Numbered from the stretch's first letter, positions 48,641 to 60,553 are shown. The stretch is 64,000 nt of DNA from Maricaulis sp. (GCF_017642925.1 NZ_JAEPOL010000011.1:1-64000); one strand, 5' to 3'. Notes: generated by a model from the letters alone, not told the origin. A program made the numbers and translations.

Positions 48641-48917
48641 AGTATATCAAGTGGTAGTCTTGGCGCTTTCTCTGAGATTCGTCCCTGTCGCTTGCTTTAG
48701 GGTTAGGTTTTTGGCTATCGCAGTCGCGTTACTATATGCTGATCTTCGGCCTAAGGGTGCGAGTTCACAAACTCATTTTTAGGAAATCGTTGCGCCGATC
48801 AAGCTGCCATAACCACCTTCTCCCCGGCAGGGAGAAGAGGGCACGACACCTGTCGAAACGTGCCCAAAGTGACAAAAATTGCAATGTGCCTGACCCTTAG
48901 GCCGGCAGGATGACCCC
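48641..48917. other. AT-richer intergenic stretch between the frameshifted gene and parD
   Basis: No gene is seen. The first half keeps the low-GC composition of the preceding gene, and the second half holds a CTTCTCCCCGGCAGGGAGAAG hairpin-type sequence (around 48818-48838), after which composition returns to normal. It may mark the right boundary of the acquired segment. Confidence 0.5.
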
Positions 48918-49190
48918 ATGGCCACCATGAATATCTCCCTTCCCGATGCGATGAAGCAGTGGGTGGAGGCCCAGAGTGCAGACGGACGCTACAGCAATGC
49001 GAGCGATTATGTCCGCGACCTGATCCGCCGCGACCGCGAGCGCCGCGAGAAGATCGCGCACATGCAGTCGCTGGTATCCGAGGCCTTTCAAAGCGGTGCC
49101 GGAGACCGGTCGATGGATGCGATACGGGCGGCCGCGCGTGCACGGCTGGACAATCCCGAGGACTGCGTCCGGTCATGGGGTTCAAGCTGA
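48918..49190 (+). CDS. parD: ParD-like ribbon-helix-helix antitoxin
   Basis: A 90-aa type II antitoxin. The N-terminal ribbon MATMNISLPDAMKQWVEAQS and the helix RYSNASDYVRDLIRRDRERR are typical of ParD/CC2985-family RHH proteins that bind their own operator as dimers. The C-terminal tail would wrap a ParE toxin. The expected overlapping parE start is present at 49175, but the toxin stops after about nine codons, so this antitoxin is an orphan. It could still repress its own promoter or neutralise a ParE encoded elsewhere. Confidence 0.85.
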   Translation: MATMNISLPDAMKQWVEAQSADGRYSNASDYVRDLIRRDRERREKIAHMQSLVSEAFQSGAGDRSMDAIRAAARARLDNPEDCVRSWGSS

Positions 49191-49201
49191 GTCGGGCCGC
49201 A
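49175..49201 (+). pseudogene. Remnant of parE toxin gene (first codons only)
   Basis: An ATG at 49175, overlapping the parD stop by 16 bases as in intact parDE operons, encodes MGFKLSRAA, the usual ParE opening. After this the reading frame becomes Pro/Ser-rich and unrelated, and the 3' end of an opposite-strand FMN reductase begins at 49209. A deletion or rearrangement seems to have removed the rest of the toxin. Confidence 0.5.
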
Positions 49202-49208
49202 TCCGTTC

Positions 49209-49778
49209 CTACCCCGCCTTCCTCTCCGTGTGCAGGCGCACCCAGTCGGCGAAGTCGGCCATCAATTCCTTGACGAAATCGCGGCTTTCCTCGTCGACGA
49301 GGCGGCCGTCCTCGATCTTGCTGCCGGCCTTCATCACCAGCACTTCGTCATAGGGCAGCAGCGGCATGGCATTGTAGAACACGACCTGGCGCAGATGCGC
49401 CTGGGCGCGGGCCGTGCCGAACGGGCTGGGCGATGCGCCGATAATGGTTGCCGGCTTGCCGGTGATCGGGCCCTTGCCGGTGGGGCGGGACAGCCAGTCG
49501 ATGGCGTTCTTCAGCACGCCCGGGATCGAGTAGTTGTACTCCGGTGTCGCAAACAGCACCCCGTCCGCCGGGGCGACTTTCTCGCGCAGCGCGGCAACGC
49601 CGTCCGGCCAGCCTTCGGCCTCGGTGTCCTCGCTGAACGGTTCGATATCGTGCAGCGTGAGCAGGTTCACCGTCACCTTGTCCGGGGCCAGTTCGGCCGC
49701 GGCCTGCAGGGCCGCCGTGTTGAAGGAATCCTTCCGCAGGCTGCCGGAAATGCCGGCAATCGTGATGGGGCGGGTCAT
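49209..49778 (-). CDS. NAD(P)H-dependent FMN reductase
   Basis: A 189-aa flavodoxin-like reductase. The FMN phosphate loop ISGSLRKDSFNTAAL at about 9-23 and the flavin-stacking PEYNYSIPGVLKNAIDWLSR at about 78-97 are diagnostic of the NADPH-dependent FMN/quinone reductase family. It reduces flavin, quinones or dyes in the cytoplasm; physiological substrate unknown. It precedes the Rho_N-like gene on the other side by 19 bases on the same strand. Confidence 0.9.
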   Translation of the reverse strand: MTRPITIAGISGSLRKDSFNTAALQAAAELAPDKVTVNLLTLHDIEPFSEDTEAEGWPDGVAALREKVAPADGVLFATPEYNYSIPGVLKNAIDWLSRPTGKGPITGKPATIIGASPSPFGTARAQAHLRQVVFYNAMPLLPYDEVLVMKAGSKIEDGRLVDEESRDFVKELMADFADWVRLHTERKAG

Positions 49779-49797
49779 GACACACCTCCTCTATATT

Positions 49798-50061
49798 CTA
49801 ATGGTTGCGCAGGGCGTCGATCAGCGCTGACTTGTCCATGTCGGAGCGGCCTTCGATGCCGATCTCCTGCGCGCGGTCGTAAAGCTCCTCCTTGGTCCAG
49901 TTCTCGTAAGGCGGCGACTTGCCGCCAGCCTGCATCGGCCGGTCGCCCGCCGCTTTTGCATTGGCGATACGCGCGGCCTTTTCTTTGCTCATGCCCTCGT
50001 CGCGGAGCTTTTCGTAGAGTTCGTCATCCTTGACCGAGGGGCCGGGATCTCTCTGTGGCAT
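49798..50061 (-). CDS. Small protein with Rho_N-like helix-extension-helix motif
   Basis: An 87-aa hydrophilic protein. The N-terminus is DPGPSVKDDELYEKLRDEGM then SKEKAARIANAKAAG, and the C-terminal WTKEELYDRAQEIGIEGRSD, MDKSALIDALRNH is a Rho_N/SAP-like DNA- or RNA-binding motif. AAGGAG is six bases before the ATG at 50061, which fixes the start; the upstream-extended frame is rejected. Similar small proteins are widespread and often stress-linked; the role here is unknown. Likely co-transcribed with the FMN reductase. Confidence 0.75.
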   Translation of the reverse strand: MPQRDPGPSVKDDELYEKLRDEGMSKEKAARIANAKAAGDRPMQAGGKSPPYENWTKEELYDRAQEIGIEGRSDMDKSALIDALRNH

Positions 50062-50174
50062 GGCAGACTCCTTGTCTGACGTGCCCATGCAACGGGCGCG
50101 GGACCGGTGGAGTTCCGTTGCATCTGTTTGCCCGCTCCCGGGCATCTCCTGTTCGAGACGAGAGGGAGCTACTC

Positions 50175-51047
50175 ATGTTGCGAACAGTCATCACGGCCGC
50201 GATTACGCTTGCCGCCGCCGCGACCACCACGCTTGCCCAGACGCCACCGCGGCCCGAACCGGTCGCCGAAGTGCTGATCCTGGGGACCTATCATTTCTCC
50301 AATCCGGGGCGGGACCAGTACAATGCGCGTGCTGACGACATGCTGTCGGAGCGCCGCCAGGCCGAGATCGCAGACCTGCTCGATGGTCTTGCCGTTTTCG
50401 CGCCGACCATGGTCGCCGTGGAGGCCGGCCGGTCATCCCCCGTCAATGAGCGCTATGCCGCCTGGCGGGCGGGCGAGGCCGAGCTGACGGTCAATGAACG
50501 CCAGCAGATCGGCTTCCGCATGGCGGATCGCATGGGGCTGGACCGGGTTGCGCCGATCGATGCCGATCATCGTTTCATGGCTTATGAGGACCTGCTCCTT
50601 GCCTACCAGCAACTCGCCGGATCGGAGCCGGATCCGCACCTCGCCGGTGTCGAGGCCGCAACCAATGCGCTCGGGCGCGGCTTCACGGCCGAGACCGAGG
50701 CGCGGCAGGCGGCGCATACCGTGGGTGAAGTGCTGGCCTGGATGAATACCGATGCAGCGCTCGACGCCAATCTGGATTTCTATCTCGCCTACCAGATCCG
50801 CCGCTGGGAGCCCGATGGCAGTCCCGCCGGCGCCTATACGGTGGGCAACTGGTACACGCGGAACATCCTGATGCTGCAGAACCTGCTCTACGAGCTGGAG
50901 GGACGGGAGGACGAGCGTGTTCTCATGATCGTCGGCCAGGGGCATGCGGCGATCCTGCGCGATCTGGTGGCGGCCTCGCCCTGGCTGATGCTGGCCGATC
51001 CGCTGGACTACCTGCCGGATGTCCCGCCCGCGCCGGCGGCAGAGTAG
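50175..51047 (+). CDS. Exported DUF5694-type protein
   Basis: A 290-aa protein with a Sec signal peptide (about 1-21, ending TTTLAQ). The mature part begins VAEVLILGTYHFSNPGRDQY and contains LAVFAPTMVAVEAGRSSPVN and DERVLMIVGQGHAAILRDLV, matching the DUF5694 family, which has a TraB/PrgY-like flavour. No catalytic role is established. The ATG at 50175 is chosen because it opens the signal peptide; a GAGGGAGC lies upstream. Convergent with mltF, only six bases away. Confidence 0.75.
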   Translation: MLRTVITAAITLAAAATTTLAQTPPRPEPVAEVLILGTYHFSNPGRDQYNARADDMLSERRQAEIADLLDGLAVFAPTMVAVEAGRSSPVNERYAAWRAGEAELTVNERQQIGFRMADRMGLDRVAPIDADHRFMAYEDLLLAYQQLAGSEPDPHLAGVEAATNALGRGFTAETEARQAAHTVGEVLAWMNTDAALDANLDFYLAYQIRRWEPDGSPAGAYTVGNWYTRNILMLQNLLYELEGREDERVLMIVGQGHAAILRDLVAASPWLMLADPLDYLPDVPPAPAAE

Positions 51048-51053
51048 GGGGGT

Positions 51054-52424
51054 CTAAATCCCCTGGGCGTCCAGCAGGGCGCGGTATTCCCGCACCTTCT
51101 CCACATAACGCACCGGCTCGTGGCCTCGGGCATAGCCATGGCGCAATGTCTCGTAATAGCGCGGGTCCGAGAGCAGGGGGAGGGTGCGGGCAAGGTCGTC
51201 CCAGGAATTCTTGTCGCGCCCGAGGCGTTCGGCGAGCGCCCGCGCATCATACATGTGCCCCATGCCGACATTGTAGGCTGCGAGGGCGAACCAGATCCGG
51301 TCCTCGCCCGTCACCCCGTCCGGCACGCGCTCATAGAGATCGGCGAGATAGGCCGTGCCGCCGGCGATGCTCTGCTCGGGGTCATTGCGGTCCTCGATGC
51401 CCACCCGGCGCGCGGTCGACAGGGTCAGCATCATCAGGCCGCGCACGCCCGTCGCACTGACGGCGTCGGGATCCCAGTGGGATTCCTGATAGGCCTGCGC
51501 CGCCAGTAGCTCCCAGTCGAAGGGCAGTTCTGCGGCGGCCCGTTCGAAGGCCGGGCGGTATTGCGGCAGACGGCTCTGCACACGGCGTACGAAGCGCGCC
51601 ACATCGACATAGTCGAAAGCGCCGAACCGGCCGAACCAGCGTTCGTCCAGATCTGCGAGCAGGCCGGTTTCGTGCGCCGAGGCAAACCAGTCCGCCATCG
51701 CCTGGTCCAGGCCTTCGATACGGCCCGTATGGGCCCAGGCGAGCGGCCGTTCCTCGGTCAGCGTCATGGCGACATCCAGTTCGGGATGCCGGCGGCGCGC
51801 GAAGTCCGCGAGATGGCTGTCGGAGATGGTACAGTCGAACGTGCCGCGATCGACGCCTTCCAGGAGCGGCATGGCCGAGCCGGCGGTTCGCGCGCTCCAG
51901 CGCACCCCCGGCTGCTGCCGCGCCAGGGTTTCCAGGGTTTCCTCGTAACTCGACCCGGCCAGCACGCGGATCGTGGTGCCGGGCAAGGCGTCCGGCGTGG
52001 TCGGCTCGCGCCCGCCACGGCGGCAGATCAGCTGTTCGGTGACGGACTTGTAGGCCGGGCCGAACGAGACCCGGGTCCGCCGCGCCGGCGTGACGGTGAG
52101 GTTGGCGGCGGCGATATGGCCTTCGCCGGCGTCCAGGCTGTCGAACAGGCTGTCGATGTCGCGCCGCGGTTCGAACCGGGCGGCAACCCCCAGACTGTCC
52201 GCGAAGGCCTGCGCCAGCTCGACCTCGTAGCCGGCCGGCGTCTCGCCACCAGGTTCGAAACTGGTCGGTCCCTCCAGCGTGAGCACGACGAGCTCTCCGC
52301 GGGCCTGGATATCGGCCAGAGAGGTGTCTTCCAGACCCTGCCGGCCCGGCGCGCACTGAACGAGGATGAGCCCGGCAATGACGGCCAGCACCGCCTTCGC
52401 CACTGACAGAAACGGACGTCCCAT
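51054..52424 (-). CDS. mltF: Membrane-bound lytic transglycosylase MltF
   Basis: A 456-aa lipoprotein with a signal ending GLILVQC. The first part is a periplasmic solute-binding-like domain (GELVVLTLEGPTSFEPGGET then AGYEVELAQAFADSLGVAAR), and the second a lytic transglycosylase domain with the catalytic Glu in AQAYQESHWDPDAVSATGVR and later AYNVGMGHMYDARAL. This two-domain layout defines MltF. It cleaves peptidoglycan without hydrolysis in the envelope. ATG at 52424 chosen for the lipoprotein signal. Divergent from recA. Confidence 0.9.
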   Translation of the reverse strand: MGRPFLSVAKAVLAVIAGLILVQCAPGRQGLEDTSLADIQARGELVVLTLEGPTSFEPGGETPAGYEVELAQAFADSLGVAARFEPRRDIDSLFDSLDAGEGHIAAANLTVTPARRTRVSFGPAYKSVTEQLICRRGGREPTTPDALPGTTIRVLAGSSYEETLETLARQQPGVRWSARTAGSAMPLLEGVDRGTFDCTISDSHLADFARRRHPELDVAMTLTEERPLAWAHTGRIEGLDQAMADWFASAHETGLLADLDERWFGRFGAFDYVDVARFVRRVQSRLPQYRPAFERAAAELPFDWELLAAQAYQESHWDPDAVSATGVRGLMMLTLSTARRVGIEDRNDPEQSIAGGTAYLADLYERVPDGVTGEDRIWFALAAYNVGMGHMYDARALAERLGRDKNSWDDLARTLPLLSDPRYYETLRHGYARGHEPVRYVEKVREYRALLDAQGI

Positions 52425-52500
52425 GATCCCGGACTGTAGCGCGAATGCGCCGTTGTGCAATCGGAATGTACCCGTTTGTTCCGTTTTGTTAACCATAAAT

Positions 52501-52515
52501 GTTCCACTTGTGTTC
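52501..52515 (+). promoter_or_regulatory. LexA (SOS) box of recA
   Basis: GTTC-CACTTGT-GTTC is a perfect alphaproteobacterial SOS box (GTTC-N7-GTTC), 71 bases upstream of the recA start. Confidence 0.88.
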
Positions 52516-52585
52516 CCGGAACAAAGCTGGTACGTCTGACATCGGTTGCCCGCACCCCAGGGGCGTGAAATAAGGGATGAAGGCT

Positions 52586-53662
<1,077 letters not shown>

Positions 53663-53712
53663 TCGTCCGAGCTGCCGGAACGCGGTTGGCGCGGGCCGGT
53701 TCTTGTTGACGG

Positions 53713-53837
53713 TCCCCAGTTTCCAATCCCCGGTTCTTGTTCACGGTCTGCAGTCCCCAGTCTCCGATCCCCGGTTCCTGGTCTCCAGTCCCCGGTTCCC
53801 GGTTCCCAGCCCCCGGTCTCTAATCACCGGTCCCCGG
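53713..53837. repeat. Degenerate tandem heptamer array
   Basis: About 18 seven-base units with consensus TCCCCRG or TTCCCGG follow one another in phase; examples in order are TCTGCAG, TCCCCAG, TCTCCGA, TCCCCGG, TTCCTGG, TCTCCAG, TCCCCGG, TTCCCGG, TTCCCAG. One unit near 53741 is six bases long, which shifts the phase. Short heptamer arrays of this look are known from cyanobacteria (STRR) and are not expected here. Confidence 0.85.
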
Positions 53838-53971
53838 CGGGCTGGTAGCCGGGCCGGCTGAAGAGGCCGGCAAGGCGACGTTGAAGAGGCAAAAGAAGCG
53901 GCAGGAGCGGGTCGTACGGGCGCGGAACAGGCGCCAGCGACACACCGCTCCGGCAATCGCAGCTTGATTGT

Positions 53972-54004
53972 AAACGGGTGCTTGGCTAGGCCGGGCACCC
54001 GTTT
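53972..54004 (+). other. Stem-loop 80 bases upstream of alaS
   Basis: AAACGGGTGC pairs perfectly with GCACCCGTTT across a 13-base loop, followed by CTATATGATAT. It could end recA transcription or act as a leader structure for alaS. No T-box motif is present. Confidence 0.5.
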
Positions 54005-54084
54005 CTATATGATATCCAGAAAAATCGGCGGGTTTGCGACCATCACGGTCTCGCCCGCGCCCGCAACACGACGGACCGTAATCC

Positions 54085-56738
<2,654 letters not shown>

Positions 56739-56739
<1 letters not shown>

Positions 56740-57197
56740 TGTCCCGCAAGGCGAAGCCATCCGCGTCCCGTGATGTCCAGCTGACCGGCGACAAGACGCT
56801 GGCGCGGCAGGTCGCGGCGGCGCGGGAGGCCTTCAACACCGCGCTCGACGCCCGCGACATGCCGGCGATCGCCGACGTGTTGAGCGAGGAGGCCATGCTG
56901 GTGCCGGGCGATGAAGCCCAGCTGATTACGGGCCGCCAGGCTCAGCTGGACGCCTGGGAAGCGGTCTTCGCCAGCATGCCGGATATCGCCTATGTCCGCG
57001 CGCCGGTCCGCGTCGAGATCAGCGAGGACGGATTGCTGGCCGCCGAGACCGGCCGCTGGCGGGGCAGCTGGTCGATGGACGGGATGTCGGTGCGTTATTC
57101 CGGCCGCTACTTCGCCAAATGGCGCCATGACGGCACGGCCTGGCGCATCGAGGCGGAAACCTTCGTGACCATGAAACGCGCGGGCGGGGCGGACTAG
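56739..57197 (+). CDS. SnoaL/NTF2-like protein of the DUF4440 type
   Basis: A 152-aa small alpha+beta barrel protein. REAFNTALDARDMPAIADVL then SEEAMLVPGDEAQLITGRQA, and FAKWRHDGTAWRIEAETFV are typical of the DUF4440/YybH group. It starts inside the alaS stop codon, so it is co-translated with alaS. Its role is unknown. Its stop overlaps the stop of the convergent GDPD gene by three to four bases. Confidence 0.78.
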
Positions 57198-58177
57198 CGA
57201 GCTTCCTGCCGATCGAGCGCGGACGGGTTCACACGCTCGATCCGGTTGGTCCAGATGCCGCCCGAATAGCCGTCCGGCAGGGCATCGAGAGCATCCAGCG
57301 TATCGATACCGGTGGAGTTCATCGTCGCCCGGTCCAGATCGCCCATCACCCAGACAAGCGTGTTGGCATCCGCCATGCGCTGTTCGAGCCGCCGGGGCCA
57401 GCCCCAGGCGAGGCGGGCATAGTTCTTCGGCAGCATCAGCACGGTGTTCCGGCAGGCCTGCGGGACGAAGCCGCTCCACCCCGTCAGCAGATAGCGCAGG
57501 GCACAATCCTTCAGTCCGCGCCGGGACAGCTGGCGAATGCCCGGCTGCAATTCTGCGAGGCGGGTCAGGGGTGCAGGCGCTCCCACGACGATCAGGCGTT
57601 CGGGGTCGATGCTCCGCGCATCCAGATAGGCCGCGAGGCGTTCAGCCTCCTGCGGGTCATTGCTCTTGATATTGATCACGAAACGGCGGCCCGGAAACGC
57701 ATCGAGAACCTCGCCGAGCGACGGGATGAGGCCGATGCCGGTACCGCGGAGCGGGTAGGTCGCGCCGTCATCCGCCGTATAGCCCCAGCCCGCATCCAGC
57801 GCGCGGATTTCCGCCATGCTGTGCTCCCGGGTGACGCCGGTGCCGTCCGTGCGGCAATCCAGCGTCCAGTCGTGAAAGACGGCAAATTCGTTGTCGGTGG
57901 TGGGGTGGATATCGATCTCGACGATCTCTGCGCCGGCGTCGAATGCGGCGCCGATCGCGGGAAGGGTGTTTTCGATGAAGGTGTGCGTGACCGGGGCGAT
58001 GCGCGTGGCCGTGCAGTCCTGCGGCCCGACGCCGGTCGGGTCGAATGTCTGATGCACCCCGCGATGGGAAATGAAGTAGGGCTGGTCCGGTTCCGGCGCC
58101 AGCCAGGATGCGTTGCCCAGATAAGCGGCGAGCATCGTCGCACCGATCACGGCAACGGCAAGGCGGCCATATCGCAT
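57194..58177 (-). CDS. Glycerophosphodiester phosphodiesterase
   Basis: A 327-aa GDPD-family enzyme with an N-terminal membrane or signal segment (about 1-25). The catalytic series is HRG at 38-40 in FISHRGVHQT, ENTLPAIGAAF, then EIVEIDIHPTTDNEFAVFHD with the general acid/base residues, and LRGTGIGLIPSLGEVLDAFP. It splits glycerophosphodiesters to glycerol-3-phosphate in the envelope. The ATG at 58177 is chosen because it gives a signal-type N-terminus; the longer frame would run through the ECF41 promoter. Confidence 0.88.
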   Translation of the reverse strand: MRYGRLAVAVIGATMLAAYLGNASWLAPEPDQPYFISHRGVHQTFDPTGVGPQDCTATRIAPVTHTFIENTLPAIGAAFDAGAEIVEIDIHPTTDNEFAVFHDWTLDCRTDGTGVTREHSMAEIRALDAGWGYTADDGATYPLRGTGIGLIPSLGEVLDAFPGRRFVINIKSNDPQEAERLAAYLDARSIDPERLIVVGAPAPLTRLAELQPGIRQLSRRGLKDCALRYLLTGWSGFVPQACRNTVLMLPKNYARLAWGWPRRLEQRMADANTLVWVMGDLDRATMNSTGIDTLDALDALPDGYSGGIWTNRIERVNPSALDRQEAR

Positions 58178-58290
58178 GAAAATCCCCTCGATCGTCTGTC
58201 CCTGATGCGATGGTGGCGCGGAAATCGGGCCAATGCGCGGCTGAAAACGGACGCGGCCAGGGCTTGAAGCCGGAATTTTCGGGGCCGGGG

Positions 58291-58317
58291 TGTCACAAAG
58301 AAGGCCGCCTGTCCGTC
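58291..58317 (+). promoter_or_regulatory. ECF41-type promoter
   Basis: TGTCACA (58291-58297), exactly 16 bases, then CGTC (58314-58317): the ECF41 consensus TGTCACA-N16-CGTC, 28 bases upstream of the AhpD-like gene that is transcribed with the ECF41 sigma gene. Confidence 0.85.
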
Positions 58318-58344
58318 TGGAACCCGAAAGCAAGGGAGTTCCAG

Positions 58345-59274
58345 ATGATCCAGCGCAGTCTTCTCTATCTTGGTGCCGTCTTCTATTTGCTCAATGGCGT
58401 CAGAATGATCGCGGATCCGCAGGGCTTTTTCGGCGGCACGGCAGGTGTCAGTGCGACCGGCGGATACAATGTCCATTTCATCGTCGATATCGGTTTTGCC
58501 TTTCTGGTCTCCGCCGGGGCGATGGCGGCCGGCGTCTGGCTGCGCCGCCGCAGCCTGATCCTGGCCGGACTGGCCTGGCCGGTCCTGCATGCCGCTTTCC
58601 ACACGGCAGGCCTCGCCATGCACGGCGCGGTGTCGGGCGCCGCCTGGGTGGTCGAGACCGGCGGGGTGATCCTGCCGGCGCTGGTTCTTGCGGTCCTCGC
58701 CATTCGGGTGCCACTTGCGGGGCTGGGTACAGGCGTGCCGCGCCTGGTGCATGCAGGGCTGCGGCGTTTCGAGGCGCAGTGGTCCTACAATGCCGCCTAT
58801 CTGCACCGGCTTGTCGACACGGTGCCGGACAGTGTGCGCTTCCTGACGGCATTGCAGGACCTGTCCGGTCTTTCTTCCAGGCAAGCCCCGCGCGCGCTGC
58901 TTCACGGTGCCTCGCTGGCCGCATCGCTGCATGAGGATTGCGGGCCGTGCGCGCAGATCACGATCGACAAGATCTGCGCCGATGGCGCCGGGCCGGAAAC
59001 GGTGCGGGCGCTCATCCGGCAGGACTTCGAGCGGGCCGATCCGGTGTCTGCGCTCGGTTTCAGCTATACGGCCGCGGTCCTGGCCGGTCAGCCGGAAGCG
59101 CTGGCGATGCGCGACGAGATCGCCGAGCGGTATGGCGAGGCAGCGCTGTCGGAACTCGCGCTGGCGGTCGTGGTCTCGCGGACCTATCCGACGATGAAGA
59201 AGATAACGGGCTTCGGCGCTGCCTGCCAGAAGCTTGACGTGGCCGGCCAAACCGAAACAGTGGCCGGCGCATGA
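58345..59274 (+). CDS. Membrane protein with C-terminal AhpD/carboxymuconolactone-decarboxylase-like part
   Basis: A 309-aa protein. Residues 1-130 hold about four membrane spans (LYLGAVFYLLNGVRMIADPQ, FIVDIGFAFLVSAGAMAAGV, GGVILPALVLAVLAIRVPL). Residues about 140-290 are an AhpD-like helical part with the redox pair CGPC in LHEDCGPCAQITIDKI. It overlaps the ECF41 sigma gene by four bases (ATGA) and shares its promoter. CMD/AhpD-type proteins are the commonest partners of ECF41 factors; joining the domain to a membrane part is unusual. AAGGGAG precedes the ATG at 58345. Confidence 0.78.
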   Translation: MIQRSLLYLGAVFYLLNGVRMIADPQGFFGGTAGVSATGGYNVHFIVDIGFAFLVSAGAMAAGVWLRRRSLILAGLAWPVLHAAFHTAGLAMHGAVSGAAWVVETGGVILPALVLAVLAIRVPLAGLGTGVPRLVHAGLRRFEAQWSYNAAYLHRLVDTVPDSVRFLTALQDLSGLSSRQAPRALLHGASLAASLHEDCGPCAQITIDKICADGAGPETVRALIRQDFERADPVSALGFSYTAAVLAGQPEALAMRDEIAERYGEAALSELALAVVVSRTYPTMKKITGFGAACQKLDVAGQTETVAGA

Positions 59275-60146
59275 GCGCCCTTGAAACCGATCTGTCGGCC
59301 TTCCAGGCCGAACGTCCGCGCCTGATCTCGATTGCCTACCGCATGCTGGGCGAGCGGGCGGCCGCCGAGGATGTGGTGCAGGACGTCTGGCTGCGCTGGG
59401 ACCGTGCTGATACCGGCGATGTCGCCAATCCCCAGGCCTGGCTGACGGCGGCCACCACACGGCTGGCAATCGATGCGCTGCGCAAGGCGCGGGTGCGCCG
59501 GGAGGCCTATACGGGCCCCTGGCTGCCCGAGCCCTGGCTGCACGATCCTGCAGACGATCTGCTGGCGCGCATCGAGACAGCGCAGCAGGCCGAACTCGCC
59601 CTGCTGTGGGCGATGGAGGCCCTGACACCGCGCGAGCGTGCGGCCTTCATTCTCCACGAGGCCTTCGACACCGGCTACGAGGCCCTGGCCGGGGTTCTGG
59701 AGACCTCGGAGGCGGCCTGCCGCCAGCTGGTCTCGCGAGCCCGACGCAAGACGCGCGGAGGCCCGGCACGCCCGGGAAGCGCGCCGGAGGCCATCATGGA
59801 ATTGCTGGCGGGCATCATGACGGCCTATGCCAGGGGCGATATCCGGCAGATTGCGGCGCTTCTGTCCGAGGACGTCATTGCGATCAGCGATGGCGGCGGC
59901 AAGGCCCGCGCAGCCCTGCGTCCGCTCATGGGGGCGGCAGAAACCGCGCAGGTCATGCATGCCCTGGCGACGCGAAAACCGCCGGACCGGGTGCCGGATC
60001 TGGTCTGGATGAACGGCCGTCCGGCGATCGGTATTCTCGACGGGGGCGCGAGCGATTTCCTGATGACCGTTACGCCGGCGGCGGACAATCCGTCCCGCAT
60101 CGGCTGGATCTATGTCATGCGAAACCCGCTGAAACTGCCGCTCTAG
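59271..60146 (+). CDS. ECF41-group RNA polymerase sigma factor with SnoaL-like C-terminal domain
   Basis: A 291-aa sigma factor: sigma-2 region about 10-75 (RPRLISIAYRMLGERAAAED, VVQDVWLRW, AWLTAATTRLAIDALRKAR), sigma-4 about 105-160 (LTPRERAAFILHEAFDTGYE, LETSEAACRQLVSRARRKT), and a C-terminal SnoaL-like domain about 175-290 that in ECF41 factors controls activity in place of an anti-sigma protein. The upstream promoter TGTCACA-N16-CGTC is this group's own target, implying autoregulation. Convergent with the next gene, overlapping by four bases. Confidence 0.9.
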   Translation: MSALETDLSAFQAERPRLISIAYRMLGERAAAEDVVQDVWLRWDRADTGDVANPQAWLTAATTRLAIDALRKARVRREAYTGPWLPEPWLHDPADDLLARIETAQQAELALLWAMEALTPRERAAFILHEAFDTGYEALAGVLETSEAACRQLVSRARRKTRGGPARPGSAPEAIMELLAGIMTAYARGDIRQIAALLSEDVIAISDGGGKARAALRPLMGAAETAQVMHALATRKPPDRVPDLVWMNGRPAIGILDGGASDFLMTVTPAADNPSRIGWIYVMRNPLKLPL

Positions 60147-60553
60147 TTGGCCGCATTGCTCATGGTGCGGGCGGCGGCAAGCCAGGCGCGGGCCTGCGTT
60201 TCGTGCTGGAAGACACGTTCCTCGGTGGTCAGCCTGTTGCGGCTGGCCAGCTCCCAATAGGTCAGCGTGGCCTTGGAAAACGGGTCGTTGCAGACAATGG
60301 CGGCGCGGCGCTTGTGCGATGGTCTGGCATCGTCATTCTCGCGCATGGTCTCCATCATGCGGGTCACGGAATCGGCCCGGATATCGCTCAGCGAAACATG
60401 ATCGAGAATGGTCAGGAAGTCATAATCGTCCGACCAGCCGGGCTGGATCCGGGCCATGGCGAATACGGACAGGAGTTCATCGGGCGCAAGCTTCCCCGAT
60501 ATGCGGTAGACGCACAGACCGTTCTCGGCTTCGAAATCGATGCTGAAATTCAC
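60143..60553 (-). CDS. Small STAS/SpoIIAA-like protein
   Basis: A 136-aa protein with alternating strands and helices: FSIDFEAENGLCVYRISGKL, DDYDFLTILDHVSLSDIRAD, RAAIVCNDPFSKATLTYWEL, ending in a helix rich in Arg and Ala. The pattern resembles STAS/SpoIIAA-like proteins of unknown role found in many alphaproteobacteria. No partner kinase or phosphatase lies nearby. Its stop overlaps that of the ECF41 gene. Start ATG at 60553. Confidence 0.6.
   Translation of the reverse strand: MNFSIDFEAENGLCVYRISGKLAPDELLSVFAMARIQPGWSDDYDFLTILDHVSLSDIRADSVTRMMETMRENDDARPSHKRRAAIVCNDPFSKATLTYWELASRNRLTTEERVFQHETQARAWLAAARTMSNAAN

Larger units (their letters stand above)
53663..54084. other. Region between recA and alaS
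   Basis: These 422 bases hold a tandem heptamer array (53713-53837), then about 130 bases with no recognisable feature, a strong hairpin (53972-54004) and the alaS leader. No gene is supported. Confidence 0.75.

Noticed and set aside
53972-54084. T-box riboswitch for alaS
   Set aside because: There is a hairpin but no T-box sequence or specifier-loop architecture, and T-boxes are not expected in this group.
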